Notes: generated from the letters alone by a model not told the origin. Counted from the first letter of the stretch, positions 1 to 6,433 are shown. The stretch is DNA of 10,539 nt from CAZYIW01 sp964647705 (GCA_964647705.1 CAZYIW010000041.1:1-10539), one strand, 5' to 3'. Numbers and translations are program-made.

Positions 1-88
1 TAGAATCCAATTCTTTTAGAATTGAGTTAGAAAGGCCTAAATCACTAAATTTGGCTCGTGGTTTATTATTGGGATTATTTTCAGACAT
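1..88 (-). CDS. DEAD-box ATP-dependent RNA helicase, N-terminal fragment
   Basis: Reading leftwards from an ATG at 88-86, the frame stays open for 29 codons to the window edge. After a short polar, Asn-rich leader (MSENNPNNKPRAK) comes FSDLGLSNSILKELDS. This matches the FxxLgLsxxilkal segment that precedes the Q-motif in RhlE/RhlB/DbpA-type helicases. Such proteins unwind short RNA duplexes in ribosome assembly, cold adaptation or mRNA decay. An AAAGG a few bases upstream of the ATG could be the ribosome binding site. The Q-motif, Walker A and DEAD box would lie outside the window, so the family call rests on this short N-terminal signature alone and the subfamily cannot be decided. The gene diverges from the DsrE-like gene on the plus strand. 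Confidence 0.6.
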   Translation of the reverse strand, partial: MSENNPNNKPRAKFSDLGLSNSILKELDS

Positions 89-116
89 GGACCTTTAATC
101 CCAGACAAAGACCGCA

Positions 117-122
117 ATTATA
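117..122 (-). promoter_or_regulatory. Candidate -10 box for the helicase gene
   Basis: Read on the minus strand, 122-117 is a perfect TATAAT about 29 bases upstream of the helicase ATG, which would give a short leader. The hexamer 17 bases further upstream (AAACTA) is a poor -35, so the call rests on the -10 alone in an AT-rich region. Confidence 0.35.
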
Positions 123-128
123 CGCTAG

Positions 129-171
129 TTTACATATATTAGTTTTTTATTATATTTATCAGGAGTATAAT
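129..171 (+). promoter_or_regulatory. Candidate sigma-70 promoter(s) for the DsrE-like gene
   Basis: Two overlapping possibilities are visible. One is TTTACA at 129-134, a 16-base spacer and TATATT at 151-156. The other is a perfect TATAAT at 166-171 with only a T-run as -35 at 143-148. Either would give a leader of roughly 25-45 bases before the ATG at 203. The AT-richness of the region means chance matches are likely, so the exact start is unresolved. Confidence 0.45.
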
Positions 172-202
172 AAGGATAGGTGTTTGTTTTTTGGGGGTTG
201 GT

Positions 203-523
203 ATGAAGCTTGGAATGGTAATTTACTCTAATGACCCTGAAACGTTATTTAATGCATTTAGACTAGGTGTATTTTCTTTAGACAAGGGTGATATTGTTAA
301 AGTATTTCTACTTGCAAAAGGCGTTGAAAGTGAGACACTTAATAATGAGAAATTTAAAGTGACCGAACAAATGCAGTCTTTTGTTGATGCTGGTGGAGAA
401 ATATTTGCTTGTGGAACTTGTTTAAAAATTAGAAAATCAAACTCATCAGACATGTGCCCAATGTCAACCTTGGAGGATTTACGTAGCATTATTGAGCAGT
501 CTGATAAAGTGCTAACTTTTTAA
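203..523 (+). CDS. DsrE-family sulfur-relay-like protein
   Basis: This 106-residue cytoplasmic protein has the DsrE/DsrF-like alpha/beta fold signature. It opens with MKLGMVIYSNDPETLFNAFR, followed by a DxVKVFLLAKGVE strand-turn segment and an ACGTCLKIR motif. Cysteines lie at 70, 73 and 85 (C-x2-C-x11-C). C70 and C73 sit where relatives carry the persulfide-accepting cysteine. Family members pass sulfane sulfur between proteins in reverse-acting Dsr oxidation or tRNA thiolation; which partner this one serves cannot be read here. The ATG at 203 is preferred over an in-frame TTG at 191 because it gives the standard N-terminus and has a G-rich GGGGG stretch 5-9 bases upstream. The gene stands alone: no DsrF or DsrH partner is beside it, and it converges on the next gene 14 bases away with no obvious terminator between. 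Confidence 0.82.
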   Translation: MKLGMVIYSNDPETLFNAFRLGVFSLDKGDIVKVFLLAKGVESETLNNEKFKVTEQMQSFVDAGGEIFACGTCLKIRKSNSSDMCPMSTLEDLRSIIEQSDKVLTF

Positions 524-537
524 ATTTCTTAGGGTTA

Positions 538-1089
538 TTAGTCAAGCCATTTAATTGAACAGCCTATCGATGGAATTTGTTCAGTAGGGCCATTACCAGT
601 TTCTGCAACTTGTTTCATGGCTTCAAATAAATCGCGGCTGGCATCAGGCGCAGTTTCTTTACGTGAGGCGTCTAATCGACCACGATATTGCAAAGAAAGA
701 TCAGCGTTGTAACCAAAAAAATCAGGCGTACAAACCGCACCATAGGCTTTGGCCACAGATTGAGTCTCATCTATTAAATAATGGAATGGAAAATCCATCT
801 GTTGGCTAATTTGTTGCATATTTTCAAAAGAATCTGCCTCGTACTCATCTGGATTGTTAGACATAATAGCCACGGTATTGACACCCAACTCTTTTAAATC
901 TTTGGCATCACGAATAATTCTGTGAATAATGGCTTTGACATAAGGACAGTGATTACAAATAAACATCACCAATGTGCCTCTTTCGCCCTTTAATTCCTCT
1001 AGTGTGTGTTCTTTGCCGTCCACACCCGTTAATTTAAAGCTGGGTGCTATTGCACCAAAATCACATATCGGTGTCTCTGTACTAACCAT
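538..1089 (-). CDS. Thioredoxin-fold protein, AhpC/TSA-like with CxxC (PRX-like1 type)
   Basis: The protein has 183 residues and no signal peptide, so it is probably cytoplasmic. The order is typical of the thioredoxin/peroxiredoxin superfamily: GAIAPSFKLTGVDGKEHTLEEL near the N-terminus, LVMFICNHCPYVKAI with a C45-N-H-C48 redox pair, and a later TPDFFGY segment supplying the cis-proline side of the active site. The F-x-C-N-H-C-P-Y-V pattern is characteristic of a widespread but poorly characterised thioredoxin-like group (PRX_like1). A thiol-disulfide or peroxide reductase role is inferred from the family; substrate and reductant are unknown. C9 is an additional cysteine. It is the last gene of a three-gene leftward group, 21 bases after tcdA. 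Confidence 0.82.
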   Translation of the reverse strand: MVSTETPICDFGAIAPSFKLTGVDGKEHTLEELKGERGTLVMFICNHCPYVKAIIHRIIRDAKDLKELGVNTVAIMSNNPDEYEADSFENMQQISQQMDFPFHYLIDETQSVAKAYGAVCTPDFFGYNADLSLQYRGRLDASRKETAPDASRDLFEAMKQVAETGNGPTEQIPSIGCSIKWLD

Positions 1090-1110
1090 GAATCAAACCT
1101 TATTCAAAGT

Positions 1111-1848
1111 TTAAGATTTTAATAGGGTTTGGATGATATGTCCTGCCATCATTAACCCAAAAATATTAGGCATATAAGAGATCGCGCCATTTACTGCTCT
1201 TGGGCGACCCGCTGGTGCCGTATCAGTTGCACAAACAGCTTGATGGGGAAGTGCCTTGATTTGCAACTCGGTAGAATGCACCACAGGGAATTTAAGCGAT
1301 GCATGAATACGCCTGAGTTGTTTACGCATCTCTCTCGCCAGCGCACAATTTTGGGTTTTGTCCATGCGCGATATTTTGACTTGCGTTGGATCAAGACGAC
1401 CGCCTGCACCCATACTTGAGATAATTGGCATGCCTTGGCGATTGCAGCTATCAATCAAAACTGTTTTATAAGCAATGGCATCGATACAATCTGCCACAAA
1501 ATCCAAATCTTGCTCTTGTGCAATGGCCTCGGCTTTTTCCCGATCAATAAATTCGTTGCGCTTAACAATGTGAGTGTCTGGGTTGATGTCGTGGAGTCGT
1601 TCGCCTAGCACATCCACTTTCTGTTGACCCAGAGTTGAATGCGTGGCAATGAGTTGTCTGTTTAAGTCGGTTTTTTCAACTTTATCAAAGTCAACCAAAG
1701 TCAGTGTGCCAATACCTGCTCGACACAAACTCTCAGCACAGGCCCCGCCAACACCACCAAGACCGGCGATTAGAACATGAGACTCAGCCAAGCGTGCCAA
1801 ACCTTTTTGTCCAAGCAATATTTCAGTACGAGCACAACTTCCAGCCAT
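1111..1848 (-). CDS. tcdA: tRNA threonylcarbamoyladenosine dehydratase
   Basis: This 245-residue ThiF/E1-like enzyme cyclises t6A at position 37 of ANN-decoding tRNAs to ct6A, using ATP to activate the side-chain carboxylate. Visible signatures are ARTEILLGQKGLARL, the nucleotide-binding GLGGVGG at 29-35, the VDFD segment at 52-55, DLNRQ at 61-65 and CIDAI at 121-125. The diagnostic GAGGRLDPTQVKISRMDKT block lies at 147-165. It is a little shorter than E. coli TcdA (about 268). The ATG at 1848 is fixed by a TGA in the same frame 18 bases upstream. It lies 10 bases after the TatD gene, so co-transcription is likely. The sulfur-acceptor partner CsdE and cysteine desulfurase CsdA, often linked in E. 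coli, are not in the window. The conserved DPTQ block makes TcdA much more likely than MoeB or ThiF. Confidence 0.9.
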   Translation of the reverse strand: MAGSCARTEILLGQKGLARLAESHVLIAGLGGVGGACAESLCRAGIGTLTLVDFDKVEKTDLNRQLIATHSTLGQQKVDVLGERLHDINPDTHIVKRNEFIDREKAEAIAQEQDLDFVADCIDAIAYKTVLIDSCNRQGMPIISSMGAGGRLDPTQVKISRMDKTQNCALAREMRKQLRRIHASLKFPVVHSTELQIKALPHQAVCATDTAPAGRPRAVNGAISYMPNIFGLMMAGHIIQTLLKS

Positions 1849-1858
1849 TTCTAGAATG

Positions 1859-2533
1859 TTATTTCAAATTAAATAAATGAATGGCATTATTATCACATTG
1901 CTCAATGACCATAGATGAGGGAATTTCTTTAATCTCTGAGATTGTATCAACTACCAAGCTTAGATCATTAGGGTTAGGGTGATCGTCTGTTTCTATGAGT
2001 ATTTTTTCCAACGGCAAAGATTTGATAATATTTCTTATTCGGCTAGATTTTGGGTTGGTTATTTGCAAACCAAAACCAAGCATAAACCCCATATTAATTA
2101 GAACATTGGCCTGTTCTAGACTGCCAGAAAAACCGTGAATCTCACCTTTGACTTTGGGGTATTTTTTCAAAAGAAAAATAATATCTTCGGTGGCTTTAAC
2201 CGAATGAATAATCACCGGTAAGTCGTATTTTTGAGCCAATGCCAGTTGTTTTGTGAAGAAATCAACTTGGGTTTTTTTATCAATGTCTTTGGCGTAATCG
2301 AGTCCGCACTCACCGATCGCAATGGGGTTATTGCATTTCACAAAATATTCTAATGCATCTAAGTCAGCTTGGGTGTGCTGCTCTACAAACCAAGGGTGGA
2401 TCCCCAGTGCAAAATAGGGATAAATCAGAACACTCTCCCAATTTTGTCTGCCAATACTGGGCGCAATCACTGTTGCATTTTCAGCAATAGGCAAAAGGTT
2501 TTCAAAATCAATATGAATATGCGAGTTAATCAT
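1859..2533 (-). CDS. TatD-family metal-dependent hydrolase
   Basis: The protein has 224 residues, shorter than the usual roughly 255-265, yet every metal-ligand motif is present. These are HIHID (H5, H7), GECGLDY with E75, PVIIHS with H110, GEIHGFSGS with H133 and the terminal ETDDHPN with D183. The family comprises TIM-barrel divalent-metal phosphoesterases, including 3'-5' DNases and putative D-aminoacyl-tRNA deacylases; the true substrate is unclear. The final motif reads ETDDHPN where many relatives have ETDAPYL, and the N-terminal section looks compact, so this may be a divergent subgroup closer to YjjV-like proteins than to TatD itself. It is the first gene of the leftward group followed by tcdA, and it diverges from rplM. 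Confidence 0.85.
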   Translation of the reverse strand: MINSHIHIDFENLLPIAENATVIAPSIGRQNWESVLIYPYFALGIHPWFVEQHTQADLDALEYFVKCNNPIAIGECGLDYAKDIDKKTQVDFFTKQLALAQKYDLPVIIHSVKATEDIIFLLKKYPKVKGEIHGFSGSLEQANVLINMGFMLGFGLQITNPKSSRIRNIIKSLPLEKILIETDDHPNPNDLSLVVDTISEIKEIPSSMVIEQCDNNAIHLFNLK

Positions 2534-2588
2534 GTGCGATAGCTTAAATGATAAATTTCAAAATTGTTAGCAAAATTGAATGATAATC

Positions 2589-2617
2589 TTCCAATCAATA
2601 GTAAAAATGACTATAAT
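2589..2617 (+). promoter_or_regulatory. Probable sigma-70 promoter of rplM-rpsI
   Basis: A perfect TATAAT at 2612-2617 is preceded by TTCCAA at 2589-2594 with a 17-base spacer. Transcription would begin near 2624, giving a leader of about 30 bases before the rplM ATG. The -35 matches consensus only partly. The remainder of the 121-base divergent region (2534-2654) is AT-rich. I could not assign a convincing promoter there for the leftward TatD gene. Confidence 0.55.
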
Positions 2618-2654
2618 ACTCCGTTTGTTCTTAGCAAAGATAGATCGATTGATT

Positions 2655-3083
2655 ATGAAAACATTTAGCGCTAAATCTCACGAAGTCAAAAGAGATTGGT
2701 TATTACTAGATGCCGATGGCAAAACCTTAGGACGTTTGGCAACTGAGGTGGCTTCGCGTCTTCGTGGTAAGCATAAAGCAGAATACACTCCGCATGTTGA
2801 TGCTGGTGACTATGTGGTTATTATTAATGCTGAGAAGGTAAAAGTAACTGGCAATAAATACAATGATAAGAAATATCATCATCACACAGGTTATGTGGGT
2901 AACTTAAAGTCGGTTGCATTTAAAGATTTGCAAGAGAAAAAGCCTGAGGCGGTGATTCAAATAGCAGTTAAAGGCATGCTACCTAAAGGCCCACTGGGTA
3001 GAGATATGTTCAGAAAATTAAAAGTGTTTGCAGGCCCTGAGCACACACATACTGCACAACAACCCAAAGTTTTAGAGATTTAG
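2655..3083 (+). CDS. rplM: Large ribosomal subunit protein uL13
   Basis: This 142-residue protein has the same length as E. coli L13, an early-assembling protein of the 50S subunit. Family signatures run throughout: MKTFSAKSHEVKRDWLLLDA at the N-terminus, then TLGRLATEVASRLRGKHK, YTPHVDAGDYVVIINA, and a C-terminal half with GMLPKGPLGRDMFRKLKV and GPEHTHTAQQPK. The frame is open back to 2580, but starting at 2655 gives the exact family N-terminus and leaves the promoter upstream rather than inside the gene. The bases before the ATG (GATAGATCGATTGATT) contain no strong Shine-Dalgarno sequence. L13 represses its own mRNA in E. coli; whether that happens here cannot be seen. Confidence 0.97.
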   Translation: MKTFSAKSHEVKRDWLLLDADGKTLGRLATEVASRLRGKHKAEYTPHVDAGDYVVIINAEKVKVTGNKYNDKKYHHHTGYVGNLKSVAFKDLQEKKPEAVIQIAVKGMLPKGPLGRDMFRKLKVFAGPEHTHTAQQPKVLEI

Positions 3084-3085
3084 TT

Positions 3086-3481
3086 ATGGCAAAAACACAA
3101 ACTTATTACGCTACTGGCAGAAGAAAAACATCGGTTGCCCGTGTTTATATGACCAAAGGCACAGGTAAATTTACCGTTAACAAGCGTCCAATGGAACAAT
3201 ATTTTGGTCGTGAGACCTCTTCTATGATTGTTAATCAGCCCCTAGATACGGTTGATATGAAAGATAAATTTGACTTTAATATTGTGGTCAAGGGCGGTGG
3301 TGATACCGGTCAAGCGGGTGCAATTCGTTTGGGCGTGACTCGTGCTTTAATGCAATATGACAATGAATTCAGAAGTGATCTGCGTAAAGCAGGTTTTGTG
3401 ACTCGTGATGCGCGTATCGTTGAGCGTAAGAAAGTGGGTCATAAGAAAGCACGTAAGAGCGAACAATACTCAAAACGTTAA
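3086..3481 (+). CDS. rpsI: Small ribosomal subunit protein uS9
   Basis: The protein has 131 residues (E. coli 130). It opens with the family's YYATGRRKTSVARVY and contains VKGGGDTGQAGAIRLGVTRAL. It ends with the basic tail KKVGHKKARKSEQYSKR, whose last residues reach into the 30S P site to contact tRNA. The gene starts two bases after the rplM stop, the standard bacterial rplM-rpsI pair, and an AGAGA overlapping the end of rplM can serve as ribosome binding site. Both genes share the upstream promoter and finish at the strong terminator 22 bases downstream. Confidence 0.98.
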   Translation: MAKTQTYYATGRRKTSVARVYMTKGTGKFTVNKRPMEQYFGRETSSMIVNQPLDTVDMKDKFDFNIVVKGGGDTGQAGAIRLGVTRALMQYDNEFRSDLRKAGFVTRDARIVERKKVGHKKARKSEQYSKR

Positions 3482-3503
3482 AACACTTTTATTTTCGATT
3501 TTT

Positions 3504-3529
3504 AAAAACCCGCAGCTGCGGGTTTTTTT
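3504..3529. terminator. Bidirectional rho-independent terminator between rpsI and the Bax-like gene
   Basis: Bases 3504-3527 are a perfect 24-base palindrome centred between 3515 and 3516. Its GC core is CCCGC paired with GCGGG around an AGCT loop, flanked by an A-run on the left and a T-run on the right (T 3523-3529). Read rightward it terminates rplM-rpsI; read leftward the A-run becomes the U-tract for the convergent operon. The stop codon of the leftward gene (3528-3530) lies at the foot of the stem. Confidence 0.92.
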
Positions 3530-4271
3530 ATAGCCCCACATAGTGGTCGTATTTACTCAAACCATTATCTGCGATAATATCTTTGACAGTTTCTACATAA
3601 TCGTAACCAATTTCTGCGTAATCGGTTAAACCTTCAGCCAGACCAATACCAGTAATAATCTGTTTGTTATCACGCTTGTGTTTTCGAATTTGTCTTAGAG
3701 TTTTGTAAGCTGCATTACGATTAATTGAGAGTAGATAGTATTCAATACTTTTTTCCAGTGATGAGAATTTTTTAACTTCATGTGTATCTCCCGGGTTGCG
3801 CCTTAGGGGCACAACACCACAGCCTTTTTTGAAACACCAAAGTCCAAAAAAATTATGGTAATACTTAGCAAACCTTGAGCGACCCCAGCTAGACTCATAG
3901 GCGGCTTGTGCCAAAACAAGGGAGGTGGGTACCACATCAACCGAGCTAAGCAAATCCTCCCTAGTGGCATTCTCATGAAGTCGATAAAAGCGATACATTT
4001 GAGCCAGCTGTTTTTCATCAACTCGATCATTTTGAATATCACTTCTGAGTTTGATGATTTTGCCGTTTTGTTTTTCTACTTCAGGCAATAGGTAGTCAAA
4101 AAATGCACGTTTTCTGTCTTGAATATTGTCGATTTTTTCAAAATCAGGTGTGCGCATGGAATTGAGCCAAGAACCAAGCCCCCAGTAGTCATCTGCAACA
4201 ACTGGAGTGTGCAAAAAGATAATAAAAATGAATAAAAATCTATATTTCAAAACGTTCACAAGAGCCCGCAA
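3528..4271 (-). CDS. Bax-like glucosaminidase (peptidoglycan hydrolase)
   Basis: The product has up to 247 residues and an N-terminal signal peptide: basic start, hydrophobic RFLFIFIIFLHTPVV, and a likely cut after VVA near residue 26. The C-terminal half is the GH73-type glucosaminidase domain seen in E. coli Bax and FlgJ. It shows PTSLVLAQAAYESSWGRSRF with the presumed catalytic glutamate E126, then NFFGLWCF. The tail has YAEIGYDYVETVKDII. It probably cleaves glycan strands of peptidoglycan in the periplasm; E. coli Bax (about 274 residues) is itself poorly characterised. The start is uncertain: the longest frame uses TTG at 4271 (AGAGG three bases upstream) and overlaps the preceding gene by 32 bases. 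GTG at 4259 or TTG at 4250 would shorten the overlap and still keep the signal peptide. No ATG occurs before codon 39. Confidence 0.85.
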   Translation of the reverse strand: MRALVNVLKYRFLFIFIIFLHTPVVADDYWGLGSWLNSMRTPDFEKIDNIQDRKRAFFDYLLPEVEKQNGKIIKLRSDIQNDRVDEKQLAQMYRFYRLHENATREDLLSSVDVVPTSLVLAQAAYESSWGRSRFAKYYHNFFGLWCFKKGCGVVPLRRNPGDTHEVKKFSSLEKSIEYYLLSINRNAAYKTLRQIRKHKRDNKQIITGIGLAEGLTDYAEIGYDYVETVKDIIADNGLSKYDHYVGL

Positions 4272-4773
4272 CGACCTCTATTGTAAACATTTTTTCAATA
4301 GGAAGATTAAGTATGTGAGATTTGATAACACGGATCACTCCCGCGTGAGCAACGATGAGCACTTTGCTGTCGTTATTGTTTTTTTGCCGAATAGAGTCTA
4401 ATTCAGACAAAACACGGCGCTTAAAATCATTGAGTTTTTCAGCATCTTTTGGGATGTTGCGAACCGGATCAAGCTTGAATTGTTTTACCAAATCAAGCCC
4501 AATTTCATTGGCAGATTTTCCTTGCCAAACGCCAAAACCAATCTCTTTTAAATTATCCAATACTTCAAGTTTAGTGCTTTGTTTGTTAGACAAATATTGA
4601 GCAAAAGCCAAACATCGTAGCATTGGCGATGTGGCAATAAGATCCCAGTTTTTGTTTTCGGTGGATTGTTGCATTTGCATCCAACCTTTTTCACTAAGCG
4701 CATCATCGACAAGATGTCCACGATAAAGACGACCGCCCATGGGCTCGCCGTGGCGCAAAAGCTCTATTATCAT
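4240..4773 (-). CDS. Histidine phosphatase family protein (phosphoglycerate mutase-like)
   Basis: The protein has 177 residues. Branch-1 histidine phosphatase motifs are in order: LRHGE at 6-10 with the phospho-accepting H8, SPMLRC at 49-54 with R53, the general-acid-region glutamate E77 in KEIGFGVWQG, and VAHAGVIR with H143. Size and the early E-x-x-FGxWxG motif resemble CobC (alpha-ribazole phosphatase) and other small-molecule phosphatases. No cobalamin gene is nearby, so the substrate is open and cobC should not be assumed. The usual second glutamate of WEG is replaced here (WQG). Its ATG overlaps the gpsA stop in an ATGA arrangement, implying translational coupling. Confidence 0.82.
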   Translation of the reverse strand: MIIELLRHGEPMGGRLYRGHLVDDALSEKGWMQMQQSTENKNWDLIATSPMLRCLAFAQYLSNKQSTKLEVLDNLKEIGFGVWQGKSANEIGLDLVKQFKLDPVRNIPKDAEKLNDFKRRVLSELDSIRQKNNNDSKVLIVAHAGVIRVIKSHILNLPIEKMFTIEVVAGSCERFEI

Positions 4774-5744
4774 TCGTTGATTTGTTCTCTGGACATCAGC
4801 TCGGTAACTGCTTCTGTTGGTGAAGCGATACCATCAATGACTTTTCCAACTTGCCTACAAATAGGCATTTCAACTTGATGTTCTTGTGCAATTGATAACA
4901 CTAGATTTAATGCATTCAATCCCTCAACTGTAGCACCCACATCAAAAAGCGCCTCTTCAGAGGTTTTACCCGTTGCTAAGGCCTTTCCAAATCGACGATT
5001 TCTTGATAGATCATCTGAGCAGGTGAGCACCAAATCGCCCAGACCAGACAGGCCATTAAAGGTTGATTCTTCCGCACCTAAAGATTGTCCAAATCGAATC
5101 ATCTCAGCCAAGCCTCGGGTAATTAGAGCCGCCTGGGTATTGGCACCGAAACCAAGCCCAGAGGCAATGCCAGCTGCGATCGCGAGAATATTTTTAACTG
5201 TTCCACCTATCTCAACACCGATAACATCGGCATTGGTGTAGGCCCTTAGTGTTTTGGTGTGAAAAGCCTGAGCCCAAAATTCTCTAGTATTTTTATCTCT
5301 GGAAGCCACCACCAGTGCAGTTGGTTTTTCCAGCGCTACCTCAAAGGCAAAACTGGGCCCAGAAATGACACAAGGCGCATAGCCACTCAGGATGGTTTCA
5401 AAACTTTGATGTAAAAAACATTGATTTTTGGTATCAAAGCCTTTGGTTACCCAAGCTATTGGTTGGTTGGGTTTGAGGTGTTTTTTAATATCGCTTAGTG
5501 TTTGTGCAAAGCCATAACTGGGCACAGCGATAATCAGTGCATCGGTATTTTCAATGGCTTTGAGACCGAAGACGGGTTCAACATTATCAGGAAAAGCTAC
5601 CTCAAGCGCTGGGTGTTGTGTGGATAAGGAGTCAAGCTCTTTTTCTGTATGCGTATGCAGATAAATTTTGGAAAATTTCTCAGACAAAGCAATAGACAGT
5701 GCGCTACCCCAAGCACCAGCACCGACTATTGATAATTTAGCCAT
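4770..5744 (-). CDS. gpsA: Glycerol-3-phosphate dehydrogenase [NAD(P)+]
   Basis: This 324-residue cytoplasmic enzyme reduces dihydroxyacetone phosphate to sn-glycerol 3-phosphate, the backbone of membrane phospholipids. The N-terminal Rossmann motif is GAGAWG at 8-13. Next come VTKGF with K101, CVISGPSFAFEVA at 125-137 and EIGGTVKNILAIAAG with the catalytic K184. The GLSGLGDLVLTCSDDLSRNR block at 231-250 binds substrate and coenzyme. Length is near the family norm of about 330-340. Its start overlaps the grxC stop by 8 bases. In E. coli and many relatives secB sits between grxC and gpsA; here there is no room for it. Confidence 0.97.
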   Translation of the reverse strand: MAKLSIVGAGAWGSALSIALSEKFSKIYLHTHTEKELDSLSTQHPALEVAFPDNVEPVFGLKAIENTDALIIAVPSYGFAQTLSDIKKHLKPNQPIAWVTKGFDTKNQCFLHQSFETILSGYAPCVISGPSFAFEVALEKPTALVVASRDKNTREFWAQAFHTKTLRAYTNADVIGVEIGGTVKNILAIAAGIASGLGFGANTQAALITRGLAEMIRFGQSLGAEESTFNGLSGLGDLVLTCSDDLSRNRRFGKALATGKTSEEALFDVGATVEGLNALNLVLSIAQEHQVEMPICRQVGKVIDGIASPTEAVTELMSREQINE

Positions 5745-5988
5745 TGATAATTTCAGCTAATTTCCCTGAATAATCAGCTTCCATTAAATCGTCAAAACCA
5801 CCAATATGCACACCATTGATAAAGATTTGTGGCACAGTGGATCTGCCTGTTTTTTCCATGACTTCATCCCAATCATTCTGATTTTTAACATAACGTTTCG
5901 TATAAGCGATGCCACGTTTTTGCAATAAGGCATAAGCTCTTTGGCAGAAGGGACAAGAATCTGAGCAGTAAATGTAATTTTTATTCAT
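5737..5988 (-). CDS. grxC: Glutaredoxin 3
   Basis: The protein has 83 residues, the same size as E. coli Grx3. The dithiol active site is C12-P-F-C15 in YCSDSCPFCQRAYALL. TVPQIFINGVHIGGFDDL supplies the cis-proline loop and the glutathione-binding GG-F-D-D turn. It reduces protein disulfides and glutathione mixed disulfides with electrons from glutathione. An extra cysteine (C8) lies just before the active site. The gene follows the rhodanese by 9 bases and overlaps gpsA by 8, keeping the yibN-grxC-(secB)-gpsA order of gammaproteobacteria. Confidence 0.95.
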   Translation of the reverse strand: MNKNYIYCSDSCPFCQRAYALLQKRGIAYTKRYVKNQNDWDEVMEKTGRSTVPQIFINGVHIGGFDDLMEADYSGKLAEIING

Positions 5989-5997
5989 AGAAGTTTC

Positions 5998-6420
5998 TCA
6001 AAATTTAATTGGCATATTGGCTTTTTCCCAAGCGCGGATACCACCTTTAAGATTATAGACTTGTTCAAATCCATTTCGTGTTAACAAGCCTGCTATGTGT
6101 GAAGATCGTGATCCAGTTTTACAATAAACCAAGATTTTTTTATCTTTATCAATACTGTCTAGGCTTTTTTTAACTTGAGCCAAAGGAATATGTGTATCAC
6201 CCTCAAGAAATCCGGCTTTTCTTTCTTTGGCTTCGCGAACATCAAGCTTGATCAACTTGTCATCATCCATCAAACTGACAGCTTCATTGATATCCACATC
6301 TTGATATTTTTTATATTTTTCGGCAATCATATGCCCAACCAACAAAGCAATCAAGATAAAAAGCGTGATGGTTGTGAATAGCTGTTCATCAGCCAATAGA
6401 AACTCTAACAATTCATTCAT
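5998..6420 (-). CDS. Membrane-anchored rhodanese-like protein (YibN type)
   Basis: The protein has 140 residues. A single N-terminal transmembrane segment (about 17-33, TITLFILIALLVGH) is followed by a positively charged stretch and one rhodanese domain, which probably faces the cytoplasm. The domain shows LIKLDVRE at 56-63, HIPLAQV and the active-site loop C100-K-T-G-S-R-S, then NLKGGIRAWEKANMP at the end. The retained cysteine suggests sulfurtransferase or persulfide-carrier activity. Architecture and position upstream of grxC match E. coli YibN (about 143 residues), whose physiological role is not well settled. It starts 13 bases after the trpG-type gene. Confidence 0.9.
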   Translation of the reverse strand: MNELLEFLLADEQLFTTITLFILIALLVGHMIAEKYKKYQDVDINEAVSLMDDDKLIKLDVREAKERKAGFLEGDTHIPLAQVKKSLDSIDKDKKILVYCKTGSRSSHIAGLLTRNGFEQVYNLKGGIRAWEKANMPIKF

Positions 6421-6433
6421 ATTTATTTATTAC

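Noticed and set aside
8..24. Inverted repeat CAATTC / GAATTG with a 5-base spacer
   Set aside because: It has a short AT-rich stem with no T-run and lies inside the helicase coding sequence, so it is most likely chance.
191..202. TTG at 191 as the start of the DsrE-like gene
   Set aside because: It would add four residues not expected in the family and would overlap the G-rich ribosome binding site that serves the ATG at 203.
524..537. Possible terminator between the convergent DsrE-like and thioredoxin-fold genes
   Set aside because: Only 14 bases separate the stops and no GC-rich hairpin is visible there.
2580..2654. Extended N-terminus of rplM from 2580
   Set aside because: The extra 25 residues have no counterpart in L13, and the region contains the promoter; the ATG at 2655 gives exactly the family length.
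4207..4878. Plus-strand open frames opposite the phosphatase and gpsA genes
   Set aside because: They have no recognisable domain or ribosome binding site and lie antisense to well-supported genes.
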